Part shown: positions 45,758 through 55,302 of the stretch, one piece after another
Position numbering within the stretch: position 1 is the stretch's first letter
Layout of the letters: every line of letters begins with the position of its first letter
Assembly: GCF_900115665.1 (NCBI RefSeq)
Contig: NZ_FOXH01000017.1
Location: forward strand, 1-64,000
Length of the DNA: 64,000 nucleotides
Origin: Pseudarcicella hirudinis
Lineage (GTDB): Bacteria > Bacteroidota > Bacteroidia > Cytophagales > Spirosomataceae
Reading direction: 5' to 3'
Notes under the pieces: generated by a model
Databases searched by the model: none
Seen by the model: the letters and a program-made list of their open reading frames with translations, nothing else
Told to the model about the DNA's origin: nothing
Position numbers and translations under genes: made by a program

Positions 45758-46738
45758 ATGAGTAAAATCAAATTTCTGATATTTTTAATTTTCCTGGGCA
45801 TTTTTCTCTATTATCTGGGAAAATCAAATCCTTTGAACAGTTTTAAAAAAGATGTTTCAAAAATCTTTAATCATAAAAAATCAAACAATGCAGAACCTTG
45901 GACCAGAGCAGGCCGGGGTGATACAATTGCGGTAGATGACAAAACCCGGACAGAAGAATCAGTAGCGACAGATGAGAAGGGGAATAAAGAAGAAAGTTCT
46001 CTTTTTGACATATTTAAATCTAAAGATAAAGACGAACCCGGAGAGGTCGCCTCTGATGATAATTCACTGGAACAATTTATTCCGGTTTCTTCTACCAATA
46101 AAGAAATCGTCAGACATAAAGCCTATATTCTGAATTATTGTGAAGAATATGAGCAGGCATCCTGGGTTTTACATAAGCTGGTAAAAGAGGCAGCATTCGG
46201 ACGTGAATTGCGTTCTAACGAATTTATGCCTGATCCTTTGGTTGAATCAGGTTCAGCTATTCCTCAGGATTATTCAAGATCAGGATATGACAGAGGTCAT
46301 TTGTGCCCGGCCGGAGATTTCAGACATGATAAGGTTTTACAGGATGAAACTTTTTATATGTCAAATATGAGTCCGCAGGTACCGGATTTTAACCGTGGCA
46401 TCTGGAGCGATATTGAAAACAAAATCAGGAGCTGGGTTAAAAGGAGACAAAACCTGATTGTGGTTACGGGTCCTGTTTTGAAACAAGGTTTACCAAGCAT
46501 AGGCAGAAGAAATCAGGTAGCAGTTCCTGAACAGTATTATAAAATAGTTTATGATCCGGCAAAAGAACAGGCCATTGCCTTCCTGATTGCCAATCAACCT
46601 TCATTTGAACTGATTAAGTCGTTCACTGTTAGCATTGATGAAATCGAGAAATTGACAAAAATTGATTTTTTTGCCAAATTACCTGATAGTTTAGAAAAGA
46701 AAATTGAAACTCAGAATAATACAGACGATTGGTTTTGA
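45758..46738 (+). CDS. Membrane-tethered DNA/RNA non-specific endonuclease
   Basis: 326 residues: an N-terminal membrane anchor (about 5-20), an acidic and lysine-rich linker (about 22-110), then a beta-beta-alpha metal nuclease (about 115-310). The active site DRGH (178-181, with H181 as general base) sits in SGYDRGHLCPAGDF; N212 and E220 (FNRGIWSDIE) are the metal-side residues. Family members (NUC1/EndoG) cut DNA and RNA without specificity. The anchor and linker place it on the periplasmic side of the inner membrane, where it could degrade nucleic acid for nutrition or defence. A glycosyltransferase gene follows 16 bases later. Confidence 0.92.
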   Translation: MSKIKFLIFLIFLGIFLYYLGKSNPLNSFKKDVSKIFNHKKSNNAEPWTRAGRGDTIAVDDKTRTEESVATDEKGNKEESSLFDIFKSKDKDEPGEVASDDNSLEQFIPVSSTNKEIVRHKAYILNYCEEYEQASWVLHKLVKEAAFGRELRSNEFMPDPLVESGSAIPQDYSRSGYDRGHLCPAGDFRHDKVLQDETFYMSNMSPQVPDFNRGIWSDIENKIRSWVKRRQNLIVVTGPVLKQGLPSIGRRNQVAVPEQYYKIVYDPAKEQAIAFLIANQPSFELIKSFTVSIDEIEKLTKIDFFAKLPDSLEKKIETQNNTDDWF

Positions 46739-46754
46739 GTAAATACCTTGCAAA

Positions 46755-47603
46755 ATGACCTATTCCGGAGAAGCTGTTCCCAAGTTAAGTGTTTTAATTC
46801 CAACCTATAATCATGAAAAGTTTATAGCACAAACCCTTGACGGAGTTTTGATGCAGAAAACTGATTTTCCATTCGAGATTGTCATCGGAGATGATGCCTC
46901 TAAGGATGGAAATGCTGCAATTATTGCAAAATATGCTGAAAAACACCCTGAGATTTTCAGGGCTTTTTTACATCCGGAAAACCTTGGCCCTTCAAATCCC
47001 AGAGAATTAGGCGGGAAAAATAATGTAGCTTTTCTTTTTGAGAAATGCAGGGGGGAATACATTGCGCTTTGTGAAGGGGATGATTTCTGGACCGACCCGC
47101 TCAAACTTCAGAAACAGGTGGATTTCCTCTCGAAAAATCCTGAATATGCTCTTACACATCATCAGCTGGAAGTAATTTATGAGGATAATACACCTTCTCA
47201 TCCTTTTAATACTCCTGAACAGGCTCTTAACTCCTCTCTGGAAGATTTGTTCAGGGATGAAACCTGGTTTTTAGGAACCGCCAGCACAGTTTTCAGAAAC
47301 GTTTTTAAGAATGGGATGACAGATTGGTGGTGGAAATCTGCCAGTGGCGATCTGGGTATTTTTATTCAGGTAGCCAAAACCGGAAAAATCAGATTTATTC
47401 CCGAAACAATGGGTGCTTACCGGAAACATCAGGGAGGAATGACGAATATTCATACGCCCCGCAATTTATTCTTTCTTAAAAACCGAATGGAGATGTTTGA
47501 GGCCATTAATCTTGATTATGGTCCGATATATAGTGAAATAATTAACCGGACAGTACAGAAATATCAGAGGCTGATTCAGGAAATAGAGGAGCACCTTTCC
47601 TGA
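46755..47603 (+). CDS. Glycosyltransferase family 2
   Basis: 282 residues with LSVLIPTYNHEKF, VIGDDASKDGN, and CEGDDFWTDPLKLQ (about 107-119) for UDP/GDP-sugar and metal binding. It is a paralogue of the GT2 at 5637-6611, with the same VDFL and DETWFLGTA/DEVWFMATS segments. It begins a row of nine plus-strand glycosyltransferases. Confidence 0.9.
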   Translation: MTYSGEAVPKLSVLIPTYNHEKFIAQTLDGVLMQKTDFPFEIVIGDDASKDGNAAIIAKYAEKHPEIFRAFLHPENLGPSNPRELGGKNNVAFLFEKCRGEYIALCEGDDFWTDPLKLQKQVDFLSKNPEYALTHHQLEVIYEDNTPSHPFNTPEQALNSSLEDLFRDETWFLGTASTVFRNVFKNGMTDWWWKSASGDLGIFIQVAKTGKIRFIPETMGAYRKHQGGMTNIHTPRNLFFLKNRMEMFEAINLDYGPIYSEIINRTVQKYQRLIQEIEEHLS

Positions 47604-47674
47604 ACAAAGCGAAAGATTTTACCGAATTATCAATAAAAAATGACTTTTCCGCATCAATGATGTAATTTTGCAAA

Positions 47675-48664
47675 ATGGATTTGTCAATCGTAATTATCAA
47701 CTACAAATGTGCTGATTTCACGCTTAATTGCTTAAAATCGGTATTCGAATTTACCAGGGGAATTTCTTTTGAGGTAATCGTGGTTGACAATGACTCGAAA
47801 GACGACAGTAAAAAACGGATAGTCGGCTCATATCCGCAGATTAAATGGATTGAAATGACCTGTAATGCAGGCTTTTCAAGGGCAAATAATGCCGGAATGA
47901 AGGAAGCTCAGGGCAGACATATTTTATTGCTTAATGCTGACACCCTGGTTTTTGATGATGTCATTTCGCGTTGCTTTCACAGATTGGAAACAAATCCGGA
48001 TATTGCTGCCATCGGTGGGATTCAGCTTTACGAAGATAAATCTCCCATGCCTTTTTACAGAAGTTTTGCTGAAATCAGGCGAACTTTTTTCATTTTGCCC
48101 AATAAGCCGTTTTTTCAGCAGATATTACACAAAACCATTCCGGAAACACTTTATGCTGATCCAAATCAGGTTGACTGGCTTGTTGCCGCTTTTCTGATGG
48201 TAAAAGGAGAAACTATTGAAAAAGCCGGAAAAATGGATGAGGACTTCTTTCTTTACGGAGAAGATGTTGAATGGTCCGGAAGATTAGGAAAAGCAGGAAA
48301 ACTCTGCTATTTCGATGACATCAGATTTATCCATCTCGAAAACAAAAATCCTTTCAGAAGAGAAAACATTTCCTGGGTAAATCGCTTTAGTGTTCAGATG
48401 CAGGTTTCTAATTTTCTGTGGGTGAGAAAACAATATGGCATTGCTGCCTACTTAGTACTTATCATTCATTATCTGACGCTTGCACCAATGTTTTTCATTT
48501 GGAAAATTATGGTAAATATTAAAAGTTTCAGGAATCCGTTTTTCCAGCTGGAAAACCAATTGATTTTTGCCCGGAAAACAAAAGTGATTTTAAAGTATTT
48601 CTTCAAAACTATCTTTAAAATGAAGTACTTTTATAAGATTTCTCCGCACGAAAACATAAAATAG
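47675..48664 (+). CDS. Glycosyltransferase family 2, rhamnosyltransferase-like
   Basis: 329 residues. LSIVIINYKCADFT and VVDNDSKDDS open the GT-A fold; LLNADT (85-90) is the metal site. The catalytic region LYGEDVEWSGRLGKAGKLCYF is typical of the WbbL/rhamnosyltransferase-like subfamily. A C-terminal membrane helix (about 258-282) anchors it to the inner membrane. Confidence 0.88.
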   Translation: MDLSIVIINYKCADFTLNCLKSVFEFTRGISFEVIVVDNDSKDDSKKRIVGSYPQIKWIEMTCNAGFSRANNAGMKEAQGRHILLLNADTLVFDDVISRCFHRLETNPDIAAIGGIQLYEDKSPMPFYRSFAEIRRTFFILPNKPFFQQILHKTIPETLYADPNQVDWLVAAFLMVKGETIEKAGKMDEDFFLYGEDVEWSGRLGKAGKLCYFDDIRFIHLENKNPFRRENISWVNRFSVQMQVSNFLWVRKQYGIAAYLVLIIHYLTLAPMFFIWKIMVNIKSFRNPFFQLENQLIFARKTKVILKYFFKTIFKMKYFYKISPHENIK

Positions 48665-48752
48665 GTTTGAAATATATTAAATCAGACACATAAAATTACA
48701 TTTTTAACTTATCCACTAAAATAAAACTTAAAAGAGTAAAGAAGCACTTCAA

Positions 48753-49883
48753 ATGATAAATGAACAGCAAAAAACAAAGATTCTATTCTTTACTCCCACT
48801 GCCGGGCGTACAGGATCTGAAATGATGCTGTGGTATATTCTTAAAAACTTTGATCGTTCTAAATTCGAAGCTGGCCTGGTAAGTTTTGCTCATGGAGAAT
48901 TACTTCATGAATTACCGGCAGATATTCCTTATTGGGTTGCCCCCAGAGATTTTAGCTTGTTACAGAAATTTCTCTTTAAACTAGGATACGCTCCGATAGA
49001 TGCATCGATAAAAAAGGCTCAGAAACAGTTCAAAGCCGATATCTGGTATATGAATACCATGACGCTCCCTGAAATTGTACCTCTGGCTAAACAGCTCAAT
49101 ATCAAACTTATTACACATTTTCATGAGCTGAGTCTTTCTTATGAGTCTTTCAAATACCACGACCTTGAATTAATCATAAATCATTCTGATTTACTGATAG
49201 GTTGCTCAGAGATTACCACCCGGAGAATTATAGAATCAGGCGGTAAAAATGCCATTTCATTCTATTCTTTTATTGACACTTCCTTAATAAACCCTGATCT
49301 TCAAAAAGCTCGGGCACTCCGGAAAAAACTTGGAATCAAGGAAAATGATAAGGTCTATGTATTGGCCGGGACAATGAATTCCAGAAAGGGAATCGATTAT
49401 TTACCTGCCATTGCAGAAAGCTTTAATGACCCGAATACTCATCTGATCTGGCTGGGGAATAAGCCCAAAAGCGGATTAATTTATTACATTGAACAAAAAT
49501 GTAAAGCCATTAAGACTACAAAGGTGCATTTGCCGGGTCTTCAGAGAGATGATTATTTTAATTATCTTTCTTTGGCTGATATTTTTCTTCTGACCTCAAG
49601 GGAAGATCCTTTTCCTTTAGTGATGATTGAAGCTGCTTTTCTGGGAAAACCAATTGTTGCTTTCAATTCGGGGGGGATAGAAGAATTTATGCAGCCCGGC
49701 ATGGGAATTGTCACCAAGTCAATGAGTACCAAAGAATTAAAAGAAGGAATTGTTTCGATAAATGAAGGAATGACTGGCACCAATTCAGATATTTCAAAGC
49801 AACGGGCGCTTAAATTTGATATAAGCAATCAGCTTCCGGTATGGGAAGAAATACTTGATAGTTTTATCAAACGGTCATTATAG
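48753..49883 (+). CDS. Glycosyltransferase family 4 (GT-B)
   Basis: 376 residues. The N-terminal domain starts KILFFTPTAGRTGSEM; the donor-binding domain begins near DKVYVLAGTMNSRKGID. The catalytic E-x7-type motif is EDPFPLVMIE (284-293). It is a retaining enzyme using a nucleotide sugar. It is closely related to the next gene. Confidence 0.9.
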   Translation: MINEQQKTKILFFTPTAGRTGSEMMLWYILKNFDRSKFEAGLVSFAHGELLHELPADIPYWVAPRDFSLLQKFLFKLGYAPIDASIKKAQKQFKADIWYMNTMTLPEIVPLAKQLNIKLITHFHELSLSYESFKYHDLELIINHSDLLIGCSEITTRRIIESGGKNAISFYSFIDTSLINPDLQKARALRKKLGIKENDKVYVLAGTMNSRKGIDYLPAIAESFNDPNTHLIWLGNKPKSGLIYYIEQKCKAIKTTKVHLPGLQRDDYFNYLSLADIFLLTSREDPFPLVMIEAAFLGKPIVAFNSGGIEEFMQPGMGIVTKSMSTKELKEGIVSINEGMTGTNSDISKQRALKFDISNQLPVWEEILDSFIKRSL

Positions 49884-49967
49884 TTTGTTCTTTTTGATCT
49901 AATTTTAAAGAATTTCAACTATCTAAAGAAAATAATGGCGTTCCATCTGATACCCTTTTGCTTATAA

Positions 49968-51125
49968 ATGAATTCTAATCAGATGAAAAAAAATATACTA
50001 TTTGTAGGGCATGACGCTAACAGAGCCGGATCTCAGATTTTGTTACTCCGTTTTCTGAAATTACTGAAAAACCATCCTGATTTTGAATTTACAGTATTGT
50101 TAAAGCATGGTGGAGAACTGTTAGAAGAATACAAAAAAGTTACTGATACTTTTATTTTTTATAATGAATCCGGAGCAACCGGGATTTTAGCTAAGATCAA
50201 ATTCAGGTTTTCGGAAAAAAAGCAGGTTACCGATCAGCTCATTACACGAAAATTTGACCTTATTGTATCAAATACACTGACAAACGGGGATATTTTTGAT
50301 ACCCTGACAGCATTTGGCTGCCCGATTTTCACCTATGTACATGAGCTTGAAATGGGTATCAGGATGTACACTTATCCTGAGCATTTTCAAAAGGTTTTAC
50401 AAAATACCGGGCTGTTTATTGCCTGTGCCCAATCAGTCAGCCTGAATCTGATTAACAAACACGGCATTTCAGCAAACAAAATAGAAGTACTTCCTTCCTT
50501 ATTGCCGGAAGTGGCAATAAGCTATCAGAAAAATCCACAGAATACCGCGTATATTAAAAGAGAACTAGGCATTCCGGAAACGGCTTTCCTTGTCGGGGGG
50601 ATGGGAACTGTAGATATTCGCAAAGGAGTAGATATTTTTTTAAAAATTGCACAAAAACTCGAACAGGAAGATATCTGGTTTTTATGGGTTGGCGGTAACA
50701 AAAATCAACCGGAATTTCAGATTTTCAAGATAGATATTGAAAGACTGGGGCTAAAAAAAATACTATTTCAGGAATCTGTATCAAATGCCCTTGATTATAT
50801 CTCAGCTTTCGATATATTTCTGCTTTCATCGAGAGAAGATCCTTATCCGCTCGTAGTACTGGAAGCAGCTTTGCTTGAAAAACCTATCATCTGTTTTGAT
50901 CAGGCCGGAGGAGCAAAAGACCTGATCGGGGAAGACGGAGGATTTGTGATTGATTATCTTGATGCTGATAAAATGGCTGAAAAAGTTTTGTATCTGAAAG
51001 CAAATCCTGAAATATGCCGGCAATTTGGAGCAAGTTCAAGAAAAAAAGTATTGACCCTGCATAATCAGGACAGGGCTTTTCAAAAATTTACAGATATTCT
51101 AAATACAAATGTTAAGTCGGACTAA
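49968..51125 (+). CDS. Glycosyltransferase family 4 (GT-B)
   Basis: 385 residues; the ATG five codons in (49983, MKKNILFVGHDANRAGSQ) is the more family-like start. It has the donor-domain phrase VGGMGTVDIRKGVDIFL and the catalytic motif EDPYPLVVLEAALLEKP. It looks like a duplicate of the previous gene that has since diverged. Confidence 0.9.
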   Translation: MNSNQMKKNILFVGHDANRAGSQILLLRFLKLLKNHPDFEFTVLLKHGGELLEEYKKVTDTFIFYNESGATGILAKIKFRFSEKKQVTDQLITRKFDLIVSNTLTNGDIFDTLTAFGCPIFTYVHELEMGIRMYTYPEHFQKVLQNTGLFIACAQSVSLNLINKHGISANKIEVLPSLLPEVAISYQKNPQNTAYIKRELGIPETAFLVGGMGTVDIRKGVDIFLKIAQKLEQEDIWFLWVGGNKNQPEFQIFKIDIERLGLKKILFQESVSNALDYISAFDIFLLSSREDPYPLVVLEAALLEKPIICFDQAGGAKDLIGEDGGFVIDYLDADKMAEKVLYLKANPEICRQFGASSRKKVLTLHNQDRAFQKFTDILNTNVKSD

Positions 51126-51188
51126 GATTCTTAAATTTTATCAGAACCTGAAGATTCTGAACCTGAAAAACATTTTACAGCAATTAGT

Positions 51189-52160
51189 ATGACTTTAGCT
51201 TTTACAATTTGTTCTATCAATTACCTTGCTCAGGCCCAAACCTTAGGGCAATCTCTGAAAGAACAGAATCCGGATGTGGAATTTGTTATCGGGCTGGTAG
51301 ACAGGCTTGATAAAGTACAATTGGAAGCAGATAAAATTCCTCCTTTTCAAATGTTGGAAATTGATAAAATCAACATAGAGAACTTTGAGGAAATGTGTCT
51401 GAATTACAATATAACAGAGTTAAATACAGCGGTAAAGCCTTTTTTCTTCGATTACTTTCTGAAAAACAGGGCAGATATTACCAATATTATATACTTTGAC
51501 CCTGATATCATCGTTTATGACAAACTTGATAAGTTACAAAACAGCCTTTTAACTTATGAAATTGTTGTTACACCGCATATCAGTTCACCGATCAACGATC
51601 GGCTGGATACTAATGAGACCGATCATCTGAATACCGGGCTTTATAACCTCGGATTTATTGCAGTCAGAAGAGGAGAGGAAACCATAAAAATGATTGATTG
51701 GTGGAAGGAAAAGCTGAAAAAGGATTGTCGGATTGATCTTTGCAATGGCTTATTTGTAGATCAGCATTGGATCAATTTTGTACCCTTGTTCTATAAAAAT
51801 GTATTAGTTGAAAAATATCCGGGTTATAATGTTGCTTACTGGAATTTACATGAACGAAAAGTAACACAGGAAAACGGGAAGTTTTTTATCAATAATGTAC
51901 CTCTGATATTCTTTCATTTCAGTGGGTATGAGCTTAAAAAACCGGAGGAAGTTTCAAAATATCAGAATCGTTCAAGTTTTGAAAATCGTCCGGATATTGT
52001 GCCTTTGTTTAGATATTATGCACAGAAACTCAGCGACAATTTCAATGAATACTATATCCAGATTAAATGTTTTTACATTAAGCCTCCCAAAATAAAGAGG
52101 TACAAAAGAGTTAGAAAAGTTCTGCAACTACCTTTTAAAAAACTTATTGAATTAATTTAA
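51189..52160 (+). CDS. GT8-like glycosyltransferase
   Basis: 323 residues with the GT-A start FTICSINYLAQAQTLGQSLK and the metal-binding DPD at 104-106 (YFDPDIIVY). The NPGYNVAYWNLHER-like region and HFSGYE are shared with the protein at 54310-55302. These two form a small subfamily related to GT8 and probably use a similar donor. Confidence 0.85.
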   Translation: MTLAFTICSINYLAQAQTLGQSLKEQNPDVEFVIGLVDRLDKVQLEADKIPPFQMLEIDKINIENFEEMCLNYNITELNTAVKPFFFDYFLKNRADITNIIYFDPDIIVYDKLDKLQNSLLTYEIVVTPHISSPINDRLDTNETDHLNTGLYNLGFIAVRRGEETIKMIDWWKEKLKKDCRIDLCNGLFVDQHWINFVPLFYKNVLVEKYPGYNVAYWNLHERKVTQENGKFFINNVPLIFFHFSGYELKKPEEVSKYQNRSSFENRPDIVPLFRYYAQKLSDNFNEYYIQIKCFYIKPPKIKRYKRVRKVLQLPFKKLIELI

Positions 52161-52179
52161 ATCCGAATTGGAATAAGTC

Positions 52180-53217
52180 TTGAAAACCCTGAAAAATATA
52201 AAAATCTGGTCTAATCGCATTCAGAAAATATGGGATGCCGTTTCGACATTTACAATCTTTCAGATACAAAAATCAAACTTTAAATTACAAAAATTAAGTA
52301 ATCCCAGGCAGGAAAGAGTAGGTATTTTACTGGCAGAACAATTTGGCGATATTGTGGCCTGTGAACCAATCGGACGGGAAATCCGGCGGCGACACCCAAA
52401 TGCTGTTATTTATTGGATTGTCCGCTCTCCTTTCCAGGAAGTTCTGATTTCAAACCCTGCAATCGATAAAATATTGATTGAAAAAAATGTTTTACATTCA
52501 GTACTGATTCAGAAAAGCAGCATTTTTGACAATTTATACAACCTTCATCTCTCTAACAGAACTTTTAAACTTTTTAACCGTTTTCAGCCTTTCAGACTAA
52601 TCAATCCTGTTGCAGATCATCTTGGGATAAATATTGAAAATTACTTCAATTTCGGGAACATTCTTGAGGTATTTTCACTCCTGGGCGGACTTGAAAAAAT
52701 TAACGAGGCTCCCAAAATTTATATTCCTGAAACGGTAAAACATAAAATTGAAACGCTGAAGAAGCCTTCTAAATATATCGTTGTTCATTGTCATTCCAAT
52801 TACCCGCCCAAAGACTGGCAAATACATCATTGGGAACATCTTATCAATAACCTGATCGAATATTTCGATTATGAGGTCGTGGAAATCGGTTTGAAAAGTA
52901 ACCTTACTATTCATTCCGACCATTATCATAATTTCTGTGGAAAATTCTCCTTGCTGGAGACCGCAGAAATTATCAGGCATGCTGCTGCTTTTATAGGCAT
53001 AGACAGTGGCCCGGCTCATTTTGCCAATGCTGTTGATACGTTCGGTTTCATTCTTCTGGGTAAACTAAATACTTTTGATGGTTATATGCCTTATTCCGGT
53101 AAATATGAAACCCAGGAGAATGCTCAGTTAATTATCAAAAAAGGGCAGCCTTGCTCGCAATTGACCTTTGAAGAAGTTTGGCTCCCTATTTCTGAAAGAC
53201 TTAAAACTTTTCAGTAA
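52180..53217 (+). CDS. Glycosyltransferase family 9 (heptosyltransferase-like)
   Basis: 345 residues. The GT-B plan has VGILLAEQFGDIVACEPI in the N-terminal domain and the donor-site GIDSGPAHFANAVDTF in the C-terminal domain, typical of GT9/WaaF-like enzymes. Heptose or a related sugar is possible, but the donor is unknown. The start is a TTG, and no ATG lies between the upstream gene and the conserved region in this frame. Confidence 0.88.
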   Translation: MKTLKNIKIWSNRIQKIWDAVSTFTIFQIQKSNFKLQKLSNPRQERVGILLAEQFGDIVACEPIGREIRRRHPNAVIYWIVRSPFQEVLISNPAIDKILIEKNVLHSVLIQKSSIFDNLYNLHLSNRTFKLFNRFQPFRLINPVADHLGINIENYFNFGNILEVFSLLGGLEKINEAPKIYIPETVKHKIETLKKPSKYIVVHCHSNYPPKDWQIHHWEHLINNLIEYFDYEVVEIGLKSNLTIHSDHYHNFCGKFSLLETAEIIRHAAAFIGIDSGPAHFANAVDTFGFILLGKLNTFDGYMPYSGKYETQENAQLIIKKGQPCSQLTFEEVWLPISERLKTFQ

Positions 53218-53272
53218 ATTAGTCATGAAGAATGTATTGTAACATTCCTCTCGTCACCTTAATTTTTACAAT

Positions 53273-54280
53273 TTGAAGTCCTTAAATGTTTCTATTCCGT
53301 TGTGTACATTCAACGGGGAACGATATATTGAAAAGCAGCTGGAAAGTATCGTACAGCAAAGTTATCTCCCGTTTGAAGTAATTATTGTGGATGATAATTC
53401 CTCTGATCATACCATCTCTAAAATTGAAAGTTTTCAGCACAATTTAAATATCAGAATCGTCCGGAACAGCGAATCTCTGGGAGTAATCAAAAATTTTGAG
53501 AAGGCCATTTCATTATGTACGGGAGATATCATCGCTCCCTGCGATCAGGATGATTACTGGCATCCGAATAAGCTTGAAGAATATGTTTCCTTTTTCAACA
53601 AAAATCCGGATTCTGTTGCAGTGTTTTCAAATGCCCTGATTGTGGATGAAAATCTGAAAGAGCTTGGAAGTACTTTCTGGCAGGAAGTTCGTTTTTTTGA
53701 ACCTCAGATTGCCCAATGGAAAGCCGGAGATGCCACCGGAATATTACTGGCCGGGAACAGAGTAGCAGGATGTATGTTTGCGTTCAGAAAGGAATTGCTT
53801 ACTTACGGATTACCGTTCCCGACACACATTCCTAAAATGATTCATGACGGCTGGCTGGCTTTACTGGCAACATTAGTCGGCAAAGTCGGGCTTATTGCCG
53901 AACCTCTGATGTCTTACCGCCAGCATAGTCAGCAGCAGGTTGGCACGAGACCACAGCAAAAAGGTGAAAAAATACAATTATCCGGCAGATTTAACCGTCC
54001 CAGAATAGAAAAACTTGCACCATTCCTCGAAAAAAGGGATTATTTTTGTTTATTGAAAAAAGCATTAAGCGGAAAAGTAGATACAGGAAATGCTGATTTT
54101 CTCAAGATTGAGAAATCAGAAAGTTTCTACGAAATGAGAGGGACTCTGTCTGAAAATAAATTCAAAAGAGTCATTCCGGCGCTTAAAGCTTTATTATCAG
54201 GAAATTACCACCACTACAAAGATCAAAGTGCGAACTGGGCTGCTCCTTATAAAGCATTCCTTGGTGATATTCTCGAATGA
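53273..54280 (+). CDS. Glycosyltransferase family 2
   Basis: 335 residues with VSIPLCTFNGERYIEKQLES, VIIVDDNSSDHT and the metal site PCDQDDYW. The start is TTG, the only candidate before the conserved strand. It resembles rhamnosyl- or glucosyl-transferases that add branch sugars, but the linkage is unknown. Confidence 0.88.
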   Translation: MKSLNVSIPLCTFNGERYIEKQLESIVQQSYLPFEVIIVDDNSSDHTISKIESFQHNLNIRIVRNSESLGVIKNFEKAISLCTGDIIAPCDQDDYWHPNKLEEYVSFFNKNPDSVAVFSNALIVDENLKELGSTFWQEVRFFEPQIAQWKAGDATGILLAGNRVAGCMFAFRKELLTYGLPFPTHIPKMIHDGWLALLATLVGKVGLIAEPLMSYRQHSQQQVGTRPQQKGEKIQLSGRFNRPRIEKLAPFLEKRDYFCLLKKALSGKVDTGNADFLKIEKSESFYEMRGTLSENKFKRVIPALKALLSGNYHHYKDQSANWAAPYKAFLGDILE

Positions 54281-54309
54281 AATAATTCTTAAACTTTCTT
54301 TCTTAAACT

Positions 54310-55302
54310 GTGAATTCAAGCCTGATTTATACAATCTGTTCAGCTAATAACCTTTACCAGGCATTTGCGCTGGGATTCTCCTTAAAGAAAACAAATCCTG
54401 ATTACAGGTTTGTTATAGGACTTATCGATAAAAAGCCTCAAACAGATTTTGAATACCCTTTTTCAGTAATCTCAATCGATGAACTTCATCACGCTCCCTT
54501 CCGGGAAATGAGCGAACGATATAGTATTATTGAATTGAATTGTGCCTGTAAACCTGTTTTTGCCAAGTATTTTTTAAATTATTTCCCGAACACGGAACTG
54601 ATTTACATGGATACTGACATTTGGGTTATGAATAATATTGATGAAATAATAACCAATCTGGTTGAGAAAGACTACGACATTATTCTTACACCACATATCA
54701 CCCGTCCAATCGGCGATCAGGAGGAGTGGTCTGAGAAAAATTTTCTGAATGCCGGACTATATAATGCCGGATTCTTTGCCTTGAAAAAGACAGAAAATAC
54801 CATAAAAATGTTGGATTGGTGGGAAAACAGGCTATTTGACAGAGGATATCTTGATTACTGCAAAGGAATGGGAGCTGATCAGCTTTGGCTCAATTTTGTC
54901 CCTTTATTTTTTGAGAAAGTTTTAGTGGAATATAACCCGGGGTATAACCTCGCCTACTGGAATCTGAATGAAAGGGAAATTTCATTGAATCCGGCAGGTC
55001 AATATATGGCAGACGCCGGTTATCCCGTAAAATTCTTTCATTTTAGTGGATTTAGTCCGGAAATGCCTAACTTAATATCCAGACATCTTCCAAAGACTCA
55101 GATACAGAGATATCCTGTCTTAAAAGAGTTATTTAACGAGTATCAGCGAGTACTTTTAGAAAATCATTACTATTTTTTCAAAGGGATTGTACCGGCCTAC
55201 GGAATTTATACTCCTCCGGCAAAACCCAAAGGATTAGTGTCTAAGTTAATAGATAAAGGAAGTTGGAAGGTCATTAATTTTATTGAAAATTTTGAAGTAT
55301 GA
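54310..55302 (+). CDS. GT8-like glycosyltransferase
   Basis: 330 residues, paralogue of the protein at 51189-52160. The DTD metal motif is at 101-103 (YMDTDIWVM), and NPGYNLAYWNLNERE and FFHFSGFSPE are shared. The start codon is GTG. Its stop overlaps the ATG of the next gene by four bases (ATGA), showing translational coupling. Confidence 0.85.
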   Translation: MNSSLIYTICSANNLYQAFALGFSLKKTNPDYRFVIGLIDKKPQTDFEYPFSVISIDELHHAPFREMSERYSIIELNCACKPVFAKYFLNYFPNTELIYMDTDIWVMNNIDEIITNLVEKDYDIILTPHITRPIGDQEEWSEKNFLNAGLYNAGFFALKKTENTIKMLDWWENRLFDRGYLDYCKGMGADQLWLNFVPLFFEKVLVEYNPGYNLAYWNLNEREISLNPAGQYMADAGYPVKFFHFSGFSPEMPNLISRHLPKTQIQRYPVLKELFNEYQRVLLENHYYFFKGIVPAYGIYTPPAKPKGLVSKLIDKGSWKVINFIENFEV

